From Prevotella sp. UBA2754 (GTDB lineage: Bacteria; Bacteroidota; Bacteroidia; Bacteroidales; Bacteroidaceae), in NCBI GenBank assembly GCA_002353295.1, contig DEJG01000020.1:22115-86114 (forward strand): a stretch of 64,000 bases of DNA, written 5' to 3'. The notes beneath the pieces are model-generated. The model was not told where the DNA came from. It saw nothing but the letters and a program-made list of their open reading frames with translations, and ran no database searches. This document shows, piece by piece, positions 1 to 8,703 of the stretch. Made by a program: the position numbers and the translations under genes. Position 1 is the stretch's first letter. Every line of letters starts with the position of its first letter.

Positions 1-689
1 GCCATATCAGGACGACCGGCAGGACCATATACTGTAAAAAAGCGCAAGCCTGTTGTAGGAATGTCGTACAACTTTGAATAACAGTGAGCAAACAGCTCAT
101 TGCTCTTCTTGGTGGCTGCGTAGAGCGACACGGGATTATCCACTCGATCATCCGTCGAGAATGGCACTTTCTTATTACCACCATACACACTGCTACTCGA
201 TGCGTACACAAGATGTTCAACGCCTCGGTAGCTGTCTGAGGTCTGAGGTCCATGGTCTAAGGCTGCCTTTGACTTTTGACCTTTGACCAATTCCACAGAA
301 TGACGACAAGCCTCCAGTATATTATAGAAGCCAATCATGTTGCTCTGAATATAGGCATCAGGATTGGTGATACTATAACGCACGCCAGCCTGGGCAGCCA
401 GATTTACCACCACATCAAAGTGGTACTTCTCAAACAAGCCATCAATCAACGCCTTGTCAGCCAAGTCACCCTTGACGAACTCATATTCAATTCCCGCTGG
501 CTTAGCCTTCTCAATCTCACTGAGGCGATAATCTTTCAGTGTCGGATCATAATAATCATTCAGATTATCCAGTCCCACAATAGTACCCTCACTCATTTCT
601 TTAAATAAGCGTAGTACCAAGTTCGAGCCAATAAATCCCGCACTTCCTGTAACCAATATGGTTTTATTATTCAAATCAATCTTTTGCAT
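1..689 (-). CDS. NAD-dependent epimerase, UDP-glucuronate 4-epimerase-like (3' end outside window)
   Basis: Extended short-chain dehydrogenase acting on a nucleotide sugar, probably UDP-glucuronate 4-epimerase or a close relative. It starts at the ATG at 689 and is still open at base 1, so about 229 residues are visible and the C-terminus is missing. The N-terminal NAD motif reads VTGSAGFIGSN, followed by NLAAQAGVRYS, the serine stretch YASSSSVYGG and the catalytic YAATK, all typical of the family. Between EACRHS and GVEHLVYAS there is an unexpected stretch of about 20 residues (VKGQKSKAALDHGPQTS) encoded by a CTAAGG/CCTTTGAC word repeat. The frame stays open, so the gene may be functional. 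The downstream neighbour is unknown; the upstream neighbour is a sugar nucleotidyltransferase. Confidence 0.85.
   Translation of the reverse strand, partial: MQKIDLNNKTILVTGSAGFIGSNLVLRLFKEMSEGTIVGLDNLNDYYDPTLKDYRLSEIEKAKPAGIEYEFVKGDLADKALIDGLFEKYHFDVVVNLAAQAGVRYSITNPDAYIQSNMIGFYNILEACRHSVELVKGQKSKAALDHGPQTSDSYRGVEHLVYASSSSVYGGNKKVPFSTDDRVDNPVSLYAATKKSNELFAHCYSKLYDIPTTGLRFFTVYGPAGRPDM
237..290. repeat. In-frame mosaic word repeat (CTAAGG / CCTTTGAC type) inside the epimerase gene
   Basis: Copies of the word GGTCTAAG or GGTCTGA are followed by copies in the opposite sense (CCTTTGAC, TTTTGACC). The core around GGTCTAAGGCTG followed by CCTTTGACTTTTGACC recurs almost unchanged near 1401-1432 inside the next gene. 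The insertion keeps the reading frame of the host gene. Confidence 0.8.
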
Positions 690-833
690 AATTATTTTTA
701 TTTTTTATAACCTTCGGTTAGAAATCTCTAAAAATCTTTTTCAAAATCTTAAGGCCTCGCTTAGAAATATTTCTTCATGAAGATTATTATTCAGATTTTT
801 GAAAGATTTCTTGCGAAGCAATCAAAACCATCT

Positions 834-1631
834 CTACCCGAAACGTTTAACCGCTTCGTAATACGTATCGAGGCTCCCAATGTCGAACCGTCCGGCACTC
901 ATGGGCCAGGCATGCATCGTGGTATGCTCTACCATATAATGTGCGAGATTGCCTGGAGCATCCTTGCCACAGCCATTCTCTACAGAATGCCGTACCAAGT
1001 CCAGATCCTCCTTCCTATATATATAAAAAGGTGGCACTGCCCAGTGACTCTTCGGCACCTGTGGCTTCTCCTCCATATCCAGCACTCGCCAATTCTCATC
1101 CAGTTCCACCACACCAGTACGCTGCAGTTTCTCTATAGACGGCTGTTCGTGGCACATGATACATGATGTGCCTTTGGCACGAGCAAAGTCCACGAACTCC
1201 TGGAACGAGAAGAACAGCAGATTATCCGCAGCCACTACCAGCAAATCATCATCGATATGGAGCTTATCCATGGCAAACAACAAGTCACACACAGCACCCA
1301 GACGAGTCTCGTTCGTCTCTGTGCCATCATCCACAATGGTGATAGGCTTTACCCATCGACGGTCTAAGGTCTGAGGGCTAAGGTCTAAGGCTGACCTTTG
1401 ACTTTCGACCTTTGACCTTTGACTTTGGTCTTTAGCCCAATCTTCGAAGATACCAGCAAACTTGTGGTTCGTAATGATGATATGCTCATCAATCTCTGGA
1501 ATCCTGTCGATGTCATCAAGCATCCTTCCCAAGATGGTATTCTCACCAATCTTCAACAACGGTTTCGGGAAGTTCTTAGTCAACTCTCCCAGCCGAGTGG
1601 CGTAACCCGCCGCAATTACTATATTTTTCAT
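834..1631 (-). CDS. Sugar-phosphate nucleotidyltransferase (NTP_transferase family)
   Basis: Cytoplasmic GT-A-fold enzyme of the nucleoside-diphospho-sugar pyrophosphorylase family. The N-terminal signature reads IAAGYATRLGELTKNFPKPL, with the glycine-rich NTP loop (the usual second glycine pair is AGYATRLG here) and the KP-containing segment. Later motifs are VVAADNLLF (metal-binding Asp) and EKPQVPKS. Residues about 70-92 (QSQRSKVESQRSALDLSPQT) do not look like the family and are encoded by a word repeat, after which the normal sequence resumes at VKPITIVDDGT. The 265-residue length is slightly more than usual for that reason. The nucleotide and sugar cannot be told from sequence. It sits between a putative UDP-glucuronate epimerase gene and an S23 gene on the same strand. 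Confidence 0.8.
   Translation of the reverse strand: MKNIVIAAGYATRLGELTKNFPKPLLKIGENTILGRMLDDIDRIPEIDEHIIITNHKFAGIFEDWAKDQSQRSKVESQRSALDLSPQTLDRRWVKPITIVDDGTETNETRLGAVCDLLFAMDKLHIDDDLLVVAADNLLFFSFQEFVDFARAKGTSCIMCHEQPSIEKLQRTGVVELDENWRVLDMEEKPQVPKSHWAVPPFYIYRKEDLDLVRHSVENGCGKDAPGNLAHYMVEHTTMHAWPMSAGRFDIGSLDTYYEAVKRFG
1362..1437. repeat. In-frame mosaic word repeat inside the nucleotidyltransferase gene
   Basis: About four copies of GGTCTAAG/GGTCTGAG/GGCTAAGG are followed by about four inverted words of the CCTTTGAC type. The reading frame continues through it, and the encoded peptide (QRSALDLSPQT) resembles that of the insert at 237-290 (QKSKAALDHGPQT), so both inserts have the same orientation and phase. 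Confidence 0.8.
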
Positions 1632-1643
1632 TTGTTTGTATGT

Positions 1644-1671
1644 TAAAAGTCTAAGGTCAAAGGTCTAAGGC
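1644..1671. repeat. CTAAGG word repeat at the 3' edge of the S23 gene
   Basis: Three imperfect copies of (A/G)GTCTAAGG and GGTCAAAG. The repeat supplies the stop codon and the last residues of the four-helix-bundle gene ending at 1665. Confidence 0.75.
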
Positions 1672-2027
1672 TTCTTTGGTCCTTTGGCGATAGACTCGAT
1701 TAGTCGATAAATTTGATTTGAAATTGAGATGGCTTCAGCTTTCAGTCGTTCAAAAGTCTCTTGGTCTATAATGTGGCGGTCTACGCACAGATAAAGCATC
1801 GAACGAACCTCGGAACAACTACCTCTTGAAATCTGCAAGAAGTTGATAAACTTAGCATCAGAACCAGACTCTGCACCTTCTGCAATGTTGTTCATGATAC
1901 TAACGGCTGCTCTTTGAATTTGATCACGGAAACCATAGTCCTTTACCTCTTTCATAATATCGTAGATACTATTCACGAAAGTACGAGACTGTTGCCAAAC
2001 CCTTAATCCTTCAAAACTTCTATCCAT
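1665..2027 (-). CDS. Four-helix-bundle protein (S23 / 23S rRNA intervening-sequence protein family)
   Basis: A 120-residue helical protein with the family's hallmarks: an N-terminal FEGLRVWQQSRTF segment, the central IQRAAVSIMNNIAEGAES and the NFLQISRGSCSEVRSML helix. The family includes proteins encoded in 23S rRNA intervening sequences and is structurally related to Avd, the RNA-binding accessory protein of diversity-generating retroelements. A cellular role is not established. No reverse transcriptase lies nearby. It is bordered on both sides by CTAAGG-type word repeats, and the one at the 3' end contributes the stop codon. This is one of three S23 genes, plus one relic, in the window. Confidence 0.88.
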   Translation of the reverse strand: MDRSFEGLRVWQQSRTFVNSIYDIMKEVKDYGFRDQIQRAAVSIMNNIAEGAESGSDAKFINFLQISRGSCSEVRSMLYLCVDRHIIDQETFERLKAEAISISNQIYRLIESIAKGPKKP

Positions 2028-2037
2028 CCTACTTATT

Positions 2038-2132
2038 GTCTAAGGTTAAAAGTCAAAAGTCTAAAGCTTTTCTGTTATTGTCCTTTGACCAATTCCCATT
2101 ATAATCTACCTTAGACCTTAGACCTTAGACTC
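2038..2132. repeat. CTAAGG / CTTAGAC word repeats between S23 and galactokinase genes
   Basis: At 2038-2066 the words GTCTAAGG, GTTAAAAG, GTCAAAAG and GTCTAAAG run in one direction. At 2108-2132 three copies of ACCTTAG run in the other and overlap the 3' end of galK. The spacing between galK and the S23 gene consists largely of this material. Confidence 0.7.
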
Positions 2133-3398
2133 GTCTCCGACAAATCGTGCCCCATCATCCGGCTTCACCCAAAATATCTGGAAAGTCTTCTCATACTCTG
2201 GGAACTGCTCCAGATACTTCTCTGTCAGCACCTTCTGAATCTCCTCTTTATATGCAGGATCCACAAGCGCGATGCAAGCACCTTTGAATCCAGCACCCGA
2301 GAAACGACCACCATAGACACCAGGCAACTGTCGCATAATCTCATAGATCGCTATCAACTCTGGTGAGCCACACTCATAATTATGGATACTCGACTCACAC
2401 GAGTCAAACGACAGCTTACCAAACAATTTCAGATTACCCGTTTCCCATGCCGTCACACCCTGGCGCACACGGCGGTACTCCGAATAAAAGTGTTCCGCAC
2501 GACGGGCAAAGCGGGCAGGCATAGCGATGCGAGTCTTCTCAAAGGTAGCCTTGGGAATATCCCGCAAGAACGTCTTGTCAAACGTCTTCAATGGCTGGTC
2601 CGTATAGGCCAACATATTCCACGCTGCCGTCTTACACTCATACACGCGCAGGTTATAGTCCGAGTTGACCAACGAACGAGTCAGTCCAGAGAAGAAGATA
2701 CCAATCTCGAAGGGGAGAGACCCTCCTATATCCTCCCTGTTGAGGGAGGACTCCTTTTCTCCCCCTAAACAGGGGGAGCCAGAGGGGGTCTGACCACCAA
2801 AAGGAATCAGCCTATACTCATTCGAGTCACAATCTAAGAACAGAAGCTGATTCTTCTTGCCCAGTGCGATACATGCCTGATCGAGCAAACCGTTATTCAA
2901 CCCGATGTATTCGCGTTCTGCTTCCGAAGCAATCTTCACCACCTCAAACGGCTGCAACGTAATATCGTTCGCCTTCGCAAAAGCCATCACATACGCGATC
3001 AGCACCGCTGCCGACGATGACAGACCACCCACAGGCAGCGACCCCTGAATGACGCCAGTGATACCCCGCTTCAACTCAAACCGCTTCCGCAGCGCATACT
3101 TAGCACCCCGCGCATAGTCGCCCCAATGATGCTCCTTCACCTGACTCGGTGCATCGATGTCAAAATCCACCGTCCCTTCGAACGTCCTCGACTCCAGATG
3201 CACATGATTCTCCCCATAAACAGGGGGATTAAGGGGGTCTTTTTCTCCCCCTAAACAGGGGGAGCCAGAGGGGGTCCACCACAAATCCACCCCCTTATCA
3301 ATCGCAAATCCCGTCACCAGTCCATGCTGATGATCCACATGAGCCCCAAGAGGGCACACCCGATATGGGCTAAAAATATGATACTGATACTCACTCAT
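2118..3398 (-). CDS. galK: Galactokinase with two in-frame repeat insertions
   Basis: GHMP-family kinase that phosphorylates galactose at C1 in the Leloir pathway. It shows the galactokinase signature RVCPLGAHVDHQ (residues 13-24), the ATP-binding LPVGGLSSSAA (121-131) and the C-terminal GGRFSGAGFKGACIAL. At 426 residues it is somewhat longer than usual because of two extra stretches, at about 42-62 and 203-230. Both contain the same peptide TPSGSPCLGGEK and are encoded by a 36-bp identical palindromic repeat. Neither insert falls in a GHMP motif, so activity may survive. The gene lies just downstream of the SIR2 gene (19-bp gap), but a functional link is unlikely. Confidence 0.9.
   Translation of the reverse strand: MSEYQYHIFSPYRVCPLGAHVDHQHGLVTGFAIDKGVDLWWTPSGSPCLGGEKDPLNPPVYGENHVHLESRTFEGTVDFDIDAPSQVKEHHWGDYARGAKYALRKRFELKRGITGVIQGSLPVGGLSSSAAVLIAYVMAFAKANDITLQPFEVVKIASEAEREYIGLNNGLLDQACIALGKKNQLLFLDCDSNEYRLIPFGGQTPSGSPCLGGEKESSLNREDIGGSLPFEIGIFFSGLTRSLVNSDYNLRVYECKTAAWNMLAYTDQPLKTFDKTFLRDIPKATFEKTRIAMPARFARRAEHFYSEYRRVRQGVTAWETGNLKLFGKLSFDSCESSIHNYECGSPELIAIYEIMRQLPGVYGGRFSGAGFKGACIALVDPAYKEEIQKVLTEKYLEQFPEYEKTFQIFWVKPDDGARFVGDESKV
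2719..2790. repeat. REP-like double-hairpin insertion in galK (copy 2)
   Basis: Two palindromic units lie side by side. TCCTCCCT-GTTG-AGGGAGGA (2731-2750) looks like a diverged, inverted copy. CTCCCCCT-AAAC-AGGGGGAG (2759-2778) belongs to the 36-bp block 2755-2790, which is identical to 3241-3276. The length keeps the reading frame. Confidence 0.85.
3208..3276. repeat. REP-like double-hairpin insertion in galK (copy 1)
   Basis: Two head-to-tail units of about 34 bp. Unit one (3208-3239) is a diverged copy around TCCCCATAAACAGGGGGA, and unit two (3243-3276) contains CTCCCCCT-AAAC-AGGGGGAG. Positions 3241-3276 are identical over 36 bp to 2755-2790. The host frame remains open and encodes TPSGSPCLGGEK. 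Confidence 0.85.
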
Positions 3399-3417
3399 TT
3401 ATTTATTATTTTAAATT

Positions 3418-6400
3418 TTAAATCTTAAACACTCGCTTATACATTTTCCAAAATTCATTAGTAATCCCCTCACTTTCAAGAGTCTTTGCAATCTTAACAA
3501 GACAGTTCTCTGCAATCTCTTTCTGACACCCTATCAAATTCCAAACAACCTGTTCTTTTCTAGAAACATCAAAGTATGGTTCATAGACCTTCAAAACGGC
3601 CTCAAAAAGTTCTCTGAAGTCTTCGTTATCAAAAAATGATTTCTTTGCGGTTATCATCCAGGAAAGATGGCGGAACGCATAAGTCAGCTCATTACTGTTT
3701 TTGGTAATCAGCCTTCCTACTAACTGCTCGTATTCTTGCTTGTATTTAGCCAAACCGTATAATTCCGATTCCAACATCAACTTCCTGATAGCATCGTATA
3801 TTTCATCATCAGCTATAAGCTCATATATCGACTTGTTAAAGAAGCATCTCTCATAAACACGAGTCAACGTTTCTTTCGCCCCCATAAAGTCATTCTGCAA
3901 CGAAAGTTGTTTTTGGTGTTGATTCATAAACAGCATCATATCCATGACTATCTCCCTGAAGGTATTCTCCGACGACAGCCATCCCCGGTCAATACCAGAG
4001 CGTCCCTCGCGATCAAGTATTTTTTCTATCTTGCTTAAATACTTTTTCAGATTATCATAGATGATCAATACCTCTGCATCATCATAGTGTAGATATCGGT
4101 TCAATAATCCTATCTTCACATTGCCGCCACCGATTCCCACACTGTTCTCCTTAATACCCGTATGCCAAAGATCTGCCCTTTGCAAAAGCTTCTCCTTAAA
4201 CTGCTCTATCATTTCGGGATAATCTTTTATATGGGCTGCATATCCGTCAGTCATAAAGGCATCGTGCAATGCCCTTTCCTCTAAGATAGGTAAAACTTTC
4301 TTCTTGTTATCATTATCCAGTTGGGGTAAAAGGTTCATTACTATAAAACAGCCCTGTTGGCTTTTACCGTTTCTTGCTTTCTCTGCAAAAGCAAAAAGCA
4401 TATCATTTAACGGGGCAAAATCTTTCACGCTTAAACCTTTTCTGGCAGATATGACTAATGTATTGAAATGACTCTCAAACCGCCCATCCCCTATTTCTTT
4501 CCCTAAAACCCTTCTCAAGAGTCTCAGTTTCAGATCCTTTGCGGATACATACTCCAGAGCATCTGCCACAAACCGATATACAGACTTTACAATATCATAA
4601 TAAGCATTATATTGGTCTGCCGAATCGAGCATCTTCTCTGCCTCAGCAACAAACATCCTTGACCAACCCTTTACTTCTACGGCAGGCAATATCTCTGCAG
4701 CAAATGTCGCCATTCTAGCCTTCATTGTGTTTGGTGTTGTTTCCGCAGTTAGCGACATGATGATGTTTTTCATCACCGCCCCCAGTTTCTTCCTCGACCG
4801 CTCGTCATACATCATCTCCTGTGCTACGAGCTTTATGACCTTGTCTTTCGACCCTCTTGCCAGCGTATAGAAGATAACAGCTTCCGTATATCTCGTTTTC
4901 AAGGCTCTTACTATTTCCAGCCATTCTTGGTCCGTCAACAGGGAATATCCTGCGAAACAGATGCCCAACTCAACGAAACTATTCAGCAGTACGGCACCAT
5001 TAGTTACGTCAGAAATATACCCGTCCAGAAAAACCGTTTCTGTAACATATCCATAGGTGTTGATTTCTTCTTTCTTGCGCATCGCTGCCAGATATGCCTG
5101 GTCGTAGTCATACAGAGAGAACAGCCTGTTTTGGTTCTTGTAATCCTCAGCTTTCATATAAAGCGTCGGACTCTTCAATCCCAGATATTTCAACCAGTCT
5201 GTTGCAAGTACCAGTTCCTGTGGTGATCTGAAATCCGTTGCCTCGCAACTGCCAGCCAGGGACGCATCCTTACCTATCAAGCGCAATAGCGCATATTTAC
5301 GTACATAAGAAATACCTTCACCTTCAATCTGGCTAATATCTTCCGTTGTCGGGAATTTGAAATTGAATAGGTCTGACAGTATCCTCGAATAAACATCATC
5401 CCCCAACACCCTCTTAATCTTTCCTGTGATATTCTGTAAAACCAAGCTTCTCTTTAATGCTTCTCTATATATCACTTCCAGATCCTTTGAAGTTTCCTTG
5501 TCCATCTGCGCCAGCTCCTTTACGCCGCATGTGATGTCAAGTGGCAGCATGGAGCATTGTAGGGCAGAAGCATAGACTTGTCTTTCAGGCAGAGCCATAT
5601 CATCTTTCAGATAGTAGTCCCCTTCAAACTGCACATCTTTTGCCACATAATGAACGGCAGACTGAGGCTTGTGAAATTTATGACGTCCTGACAGGTGAAG
5701 AAGTTCTTTTCCCACTTCTAAATTAACTGCTTTTGCTTTTTTTTCTCTGCGTCTGGGCACATCTATACTGCTCCATAAATCAGTAAAACGCGAAGCATCT
5801 TCATTTCGTAACGGTTGCAAGTATTCCAAGAATTGGGTTATCCGTTCTTCATCATCCTGCGCAGTTGGAAACAAGTCTTTCAATATCACAGGATGAATAT
5901 AATGATTCCGCAGCATCAGCATCATATTCTCTGGCATATCCTTGCTTCCGGAATAAACGAAATAAGATTGATGCTGCTTCTTGGATTCCTGTTTCTCCCT
6001 GTCTTTGGTTTTATCCAGCACATCCTTCACCCAGTTAATCCAAGTCAGGAAGTTGGCATCACCTCCCGACACACCCATAATGCAGAACCTGTTCCTCAGC
6101 AGGTCTATCCTCATCATGTTCACAAAAGCCTCATGTCTTTGATGGTAAGTGTCATAATCCTCTTGTGTAATAATATACTGAGTGTGTGAATCTCCGTCAA
6201 ACCCATATTCAGCATCTTTGTTTTCCCTCAGGCTTCCATGAATCTTATAGATGTTCTTCTGAGTTGAGGATAACGAAATCTCATACGCATCCTTCACTAC
6301 ATTATAGAAAGTTTTCTTTTTGAGTCTGTTATTCTCTATACTAACCCTCAGGTCTCTGGCTTTCTTCTTTTTGTCCTCTATCTCTTCTTGCGTCTTTCTG

Positions 6401-7068
6401 TGTTGTTCCCTTAGTTCCTCGCCATTAGCGTCATCTCCTTCCTGTTTTGATATGTCATTTTCGTCTGCGCTTTCGTGTAATTTCTTCAGGGAATCTATTG
6501 TTTCTTTCTGTTTTTCCTCTATCCCTTTCAGACTTAGAATCTCATTATTCAGCGTCTCTAATTCTTTCTCCTGTTTGGTTATGTCATTATCCAATTCTTT
6601 CTTGGCTTCGTCACCTAAGAAGAATTCAAGTGCGTTATCGTAGTTGAAGGTGTATATGTTGTGAATATCCAGATTCTTCAATAAATGATGGCAAGTGGGA
6701 TTCACCGTAGCTCCCATTTTCTTTCCGTTCAGGAAAAGAGTCGGTTTGCCCTCATCGGTTTTCAGGTATGGAGTTTTGCTTTCTATATAGGTGTCTATAG
6801 CCTCATGGAAACCCGCTTTCTTCACCATCAAGGAGGCAATGCCCAGATAACCATATTCTTTCTCGGCCTGCTCTCTTACCTTCTTTTCTTGTCTGGCCCT
6901 GTTGCCGTTGCCAAACAAGTCCCAGATGGCATCTTTCAGCAGTTCACCCCATAGAGGATATGCCTTTTTATTGACATTACGGCTAAAGCCGGCACCTATC
7001 AAGAACGACATTTCGCCATCCTCGACATAGTGTTTAATGTCTTTAAGAAAATTATTACTGTCAACCAT
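3418..7068 (-). CDS. SIR2-domain defence-type protein with coiled-coil insert
   Basis: Large (1216 residues) protein whose N-terminus is a SIR2-like NAD-binding domain. It has SFLIGAGFSRNV (21-32) with the GAGxS loop, IYTFNYDNALE (138-148) with the conserved Asn and Asp, IYKIHGSL (273-280) with the catalytic His, and FCIMGVSGGDANF (328-340). SIR2 domains joined to long C-terminal sensor regions are known phage-defence NADases (for example DSR1/DSR2), and that role is inferred here. Unusually, a charged coiled coil of about 100 residues (154-253, rich in Lys, Glu and Gln) is spliced between the NYD and HG motifs. The remaining 800 or so residues are helical and not recognised. It is preceded by a DUF2971 gene with a 38-bp gap, in an apparent defence operon. 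Confidence 0.8.
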   Translation of the reverse strand: MVDSNNFLKDIKHYVEDGEMSFLIGAGFSRNVNKKAYPLWGELLKDAIWDLFGNGNRARQEKKVREQAEKEYGYLGIASLMVKKAGFHEAIDTYIESKTPYLKTDEGKPTLFLNGKKMGATVNPTCHHLLKNLDIHNIYTFNYDNALEFFLGDEAKKELDNDITKQEKELETLNNEILSLKGIEEKQKETIDSLKKLHESADENDISKQEGDDANGEELREQHRKTQEEIEDKKKKARDLRVSIENNRLKKKTFYNVVKDAYEISLSSTQKNIYKIHGSLRENKDAEYGFDGDSHTQYIITQEDYDTYHQRHEAFVNMMRIDLLRNRFCIMGVSGGDANFLTWINWVKDVLDKTKDREKQESKKQHQSYFVYSGSKDMPENMMLMLRNHYIHPVILKDLFPTAQDDEERITQFLEYLQPLRNEDASRFTDLWSSIDVPRRREKKAKAVNLEVGKELLHLSGRHKFHKPQSAVHYVAKDVQFEGDYYLKDDMALPERQVYASALQCSMLPLDITCGVKELAQMDKETSKDLEVIYREALKRSLVLQNITGKIKRVLGDDVYSRILSDLFNFKFPTTEDISQIEGEGISYVRKYALLRLIGKDASLAGSCEATDFRSPQELVLATDWLKYLGLKSPTLYMKAEDYKNQNRLFSLYDYDQAYLAAMRKKEEINTYGYVTETVFLDGYISDVTNGAVLLNSFVELGICFAGYSLLTDQEWLEIVRALKTRYTEAVIFYTLARGSKDKVIKLVAQEMMYDERSRKKLGAVMKNIIMSLTAETTPNTMKARMATFAAEILPAVEVKGWSRMFVAEAEKMLDSADQYNAYYDIVKSVYRFVADALEYVSAKDLKLRLLRRVLGKEIGDGRFESHFNTLVISARKGLSVKDFAPLNDMLFAFAEKARNGKSQQGCFIVMNLLPQLDNDNKKKVLPILEERALHDAFMTDGYAAHIKDYPEMIEQFKEKLLQRADLWHTGIKENSVGIGGGNVKIGLLNRYLHYDDAEVLIIYDNLKKYLSKIEKILDREGRSGIDRGWLSSENTFREIVMDMMLFMNQHQKQLSLQNDFMGAKETLTRVYERCFFNKSIYELIADDEIYDAIRKLMLESELYGLAKYKQEYEQLVGRLITKNSNELTYAFRHLSWMITAKKSFFDNEDFRELFEAVLKVYEPYFDVSRKEQVVWNLIGCQKEIAENCLVKIAKTLESEGITNEFWKMYKRVFKI

Positions 7069-7106
7069 TTACCAAGAATCGAAAGTCGTCCACGACGCAT
7101 TCTATA

Positions 7107-8366
7107 TTACACTCTCAAACTCTCCACCTGACTCTTCATCACATGATTCACATCCAGCCTCCGCTTCGATAAATCCACCAACAGCGGAACATTCACATCC
7201 TTATAAGCGAGATTGGCCCCTAAATATACCATAGTCGGCTTCAACCCAAGCTCCTCAAAAGGATAGTCTTTATATAGGCATATCAGACCATCATAGTTTG
7301 CAACCGCAAGTTCTTCGTCTTTGACTTCCTTCACTATTCTCCATTCTCCCTCATACCAAAATTGTTGGCTTTTGGTATAAAAATGATATTTCAAGAGATC
7401 TTTATAATACAATGTAATCCCATCATTTTTCATTCGTCCCGCAAGTTCCTTCAACAGTTTGGCTTTCTGATTCTTCTCATCCAGATACAGGACAGGTTTC
7501 AATGAATCGTTTTCTATCTCGAATTCCATACACACCCCCTTACCGCCGTCACCATACAGCCGCCACATCAAAGCGTCATCTTTCTTCTCCGAGAAACATC
7601 CTATCAGGTTGTTTTTAAATTCCACAACCTTCTTCTTTCGCAGACCTCCATCCTGAAAATACCCTGATTTCGGGTGCAACACCTTCCTTCTTTCATCCTC
7701 ATATGCCTTGCATAGGTAATCACCCAAATAGAATGTTTCTGATGAATCATTCATCGACATGATGGAGTTCAATCTTATCTTCTTGTTTTTCAGTATTTCA
7801 ATATACGTATTGAACGACATGTATTTAAAGAATCGCTTCTTCCGATTATCGTCAAATGTCTCACCTTTATTTTCAACCTCATACAAGAAAGAGTAGATAT
7901 CCCCTTCCACCACATATTTGTAAGTGAAAGTATCAAATTTCACCGATGCATCCTTAAAGCCAATATTGTCAAGAGCTTCATATATTATCTTCACCTTATC
8001 GTCTTTCGCCAAAGGCATCAGGACATCAAGCAATTTATCAAATGTCATCCGTTGATTCTGGAATTGACATTCCAAATACTCATCAACAAATATATCCGTG
8101 TCAAGATCATCATTATCATACCAATAGTCATCATGTACCGCCCGCAGGCTAAACCAATTAGATACATGAAGTTGACCATTCACTACGACATTCGATATAA
8201 AAGGCGTTACGTTCAGGATCCTAATCCCGTTATAGCACACAATAATTCCGTCATCCTGTTCAGCCACAATATATTTCTCCTGGTCCACGTCTATACGCGC
8301 CATTCTTTCTTGTAGTAGCCCTAAAATCTCTGCCTTAATCTCCAGAGTAGTATTATAGCGTCTCAT
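7107..8366 (-). CDS. DUF2971-domain protein
   Basis: A 419-residue soluble protein. From about residue 180 it fits DUF2971: FFKYMSFNTYIEILKNKKIR at the domain start, then IGCFSEKKDDALMWRLYGDG followed by KGVCMEFEIEN, then WYEGEWRIVKEV. The N-terminal 150 residues are an unrecognised acidic region. The biochemical function of DUF2971 is not established, although such genes are common in bacterial defence and accessory islands. It lies between a SIR2 gene and a small helicase-associated-domain gene on the same strand, so a shared transcript is likely. Confidence 0.7.
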   Translation of the reverse strand: MRRYNTTLEIKAEILGLLQERMARIDVDQEKYIVAEQDDGIIVCYNGIRILNVTPFISNVVVNGQLHVSNWFSLRAVHDDYWYDNDDLDTDIFVDEYLECQFQNQRMTFDKLLDVLMPLAKDDKVKIIYEALDNIGFKDASVKFDTFTYKYVVEGDIYSFLYEVENKGETFDDNRKKRFFKYMSFNTYIEILKNKKIRLNSIMSMNDSSETFYLGDYLCKAYEDERRKVLHPKSGYFQDGGLRKKKVVEFKNNLIGCFSEKKDDALMWRLYGDGGKGVCMEFEIENDSLKPVLYLDEKNQKAKLLKELAGRMKNDGITLYYKDLLKYHFYTKSQQFWYEGEWRIVKEVKDEELAVANYDGLICLYKDYPFEELGLKPTMVYLGANLAYKDVNVPLLVDLSKRRLDVNHVMKSQVESLRV

Positions 8367-8387
8367 CGCTCACCCCCTTTGAAACTA

Positions 8388-8624
8388 TTACTGATATTGA
8401 TTCTTCCTCCTATATTGTTCCGTCATTTCCAGAAGTTTTCTAAACTTCTCCACCCTCTCCGACTTCATCTTACCAGCATTCAGTGCTTTACGATTCGCCT
8501 TTAGCCAGTTCAAGAAGTCATGCTCCTCTATCCGATGTCGAGAAGGATTCCGACGATTTGTTTCAATGAAAGTCATCACCTCCTCATATTTGTTTAGCCA
8601 TCTCGTATCTTGATCCATAACCAT
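8388..8624 (-). CDS. Small helicase-associated (HA) domain protein
   Basis: A 78-residue protein matching the pattern of a single helicase-associated domain: W and Y near the start (RWLNKYEEVMTFIETNRRNP), a central LNWLKANRKALNAGK and a closing RVEKFRKLLEMTEQYR. Such domains are small helical modules thought to bind nucleic acid. Here one stands alone without a helicase. It is 21 bp upstream of the DUF2971 gene. The gap to rloB on the other side contains AACCATTAACC-type word repeats (about 8619-8650). Function unknown. Confidence 0.6.
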   Translation of the reverse strand: MVMDQDTRWLNKYEEVMTFIETNRRNPSRHRIEEHDFLNWLKANRKALNAGKMKSERVEKFRKLLEMTEQYRRKNQYQ

Positions 8625-8703
8625 TAACCTTTAACCACGAACCATCAGCAGAACCACCGGGACATTCCTATACGCCGTTTAAACTCCCCCACACTTATCT
8701 CCT

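Noticed and set aside
1665..2027. Diversity-generating retroelement, suggested by Avd-like four-helix proteins
   Set aside because: No reverse transcriptase and no template/variable repeat pair were found near any S23 gene.
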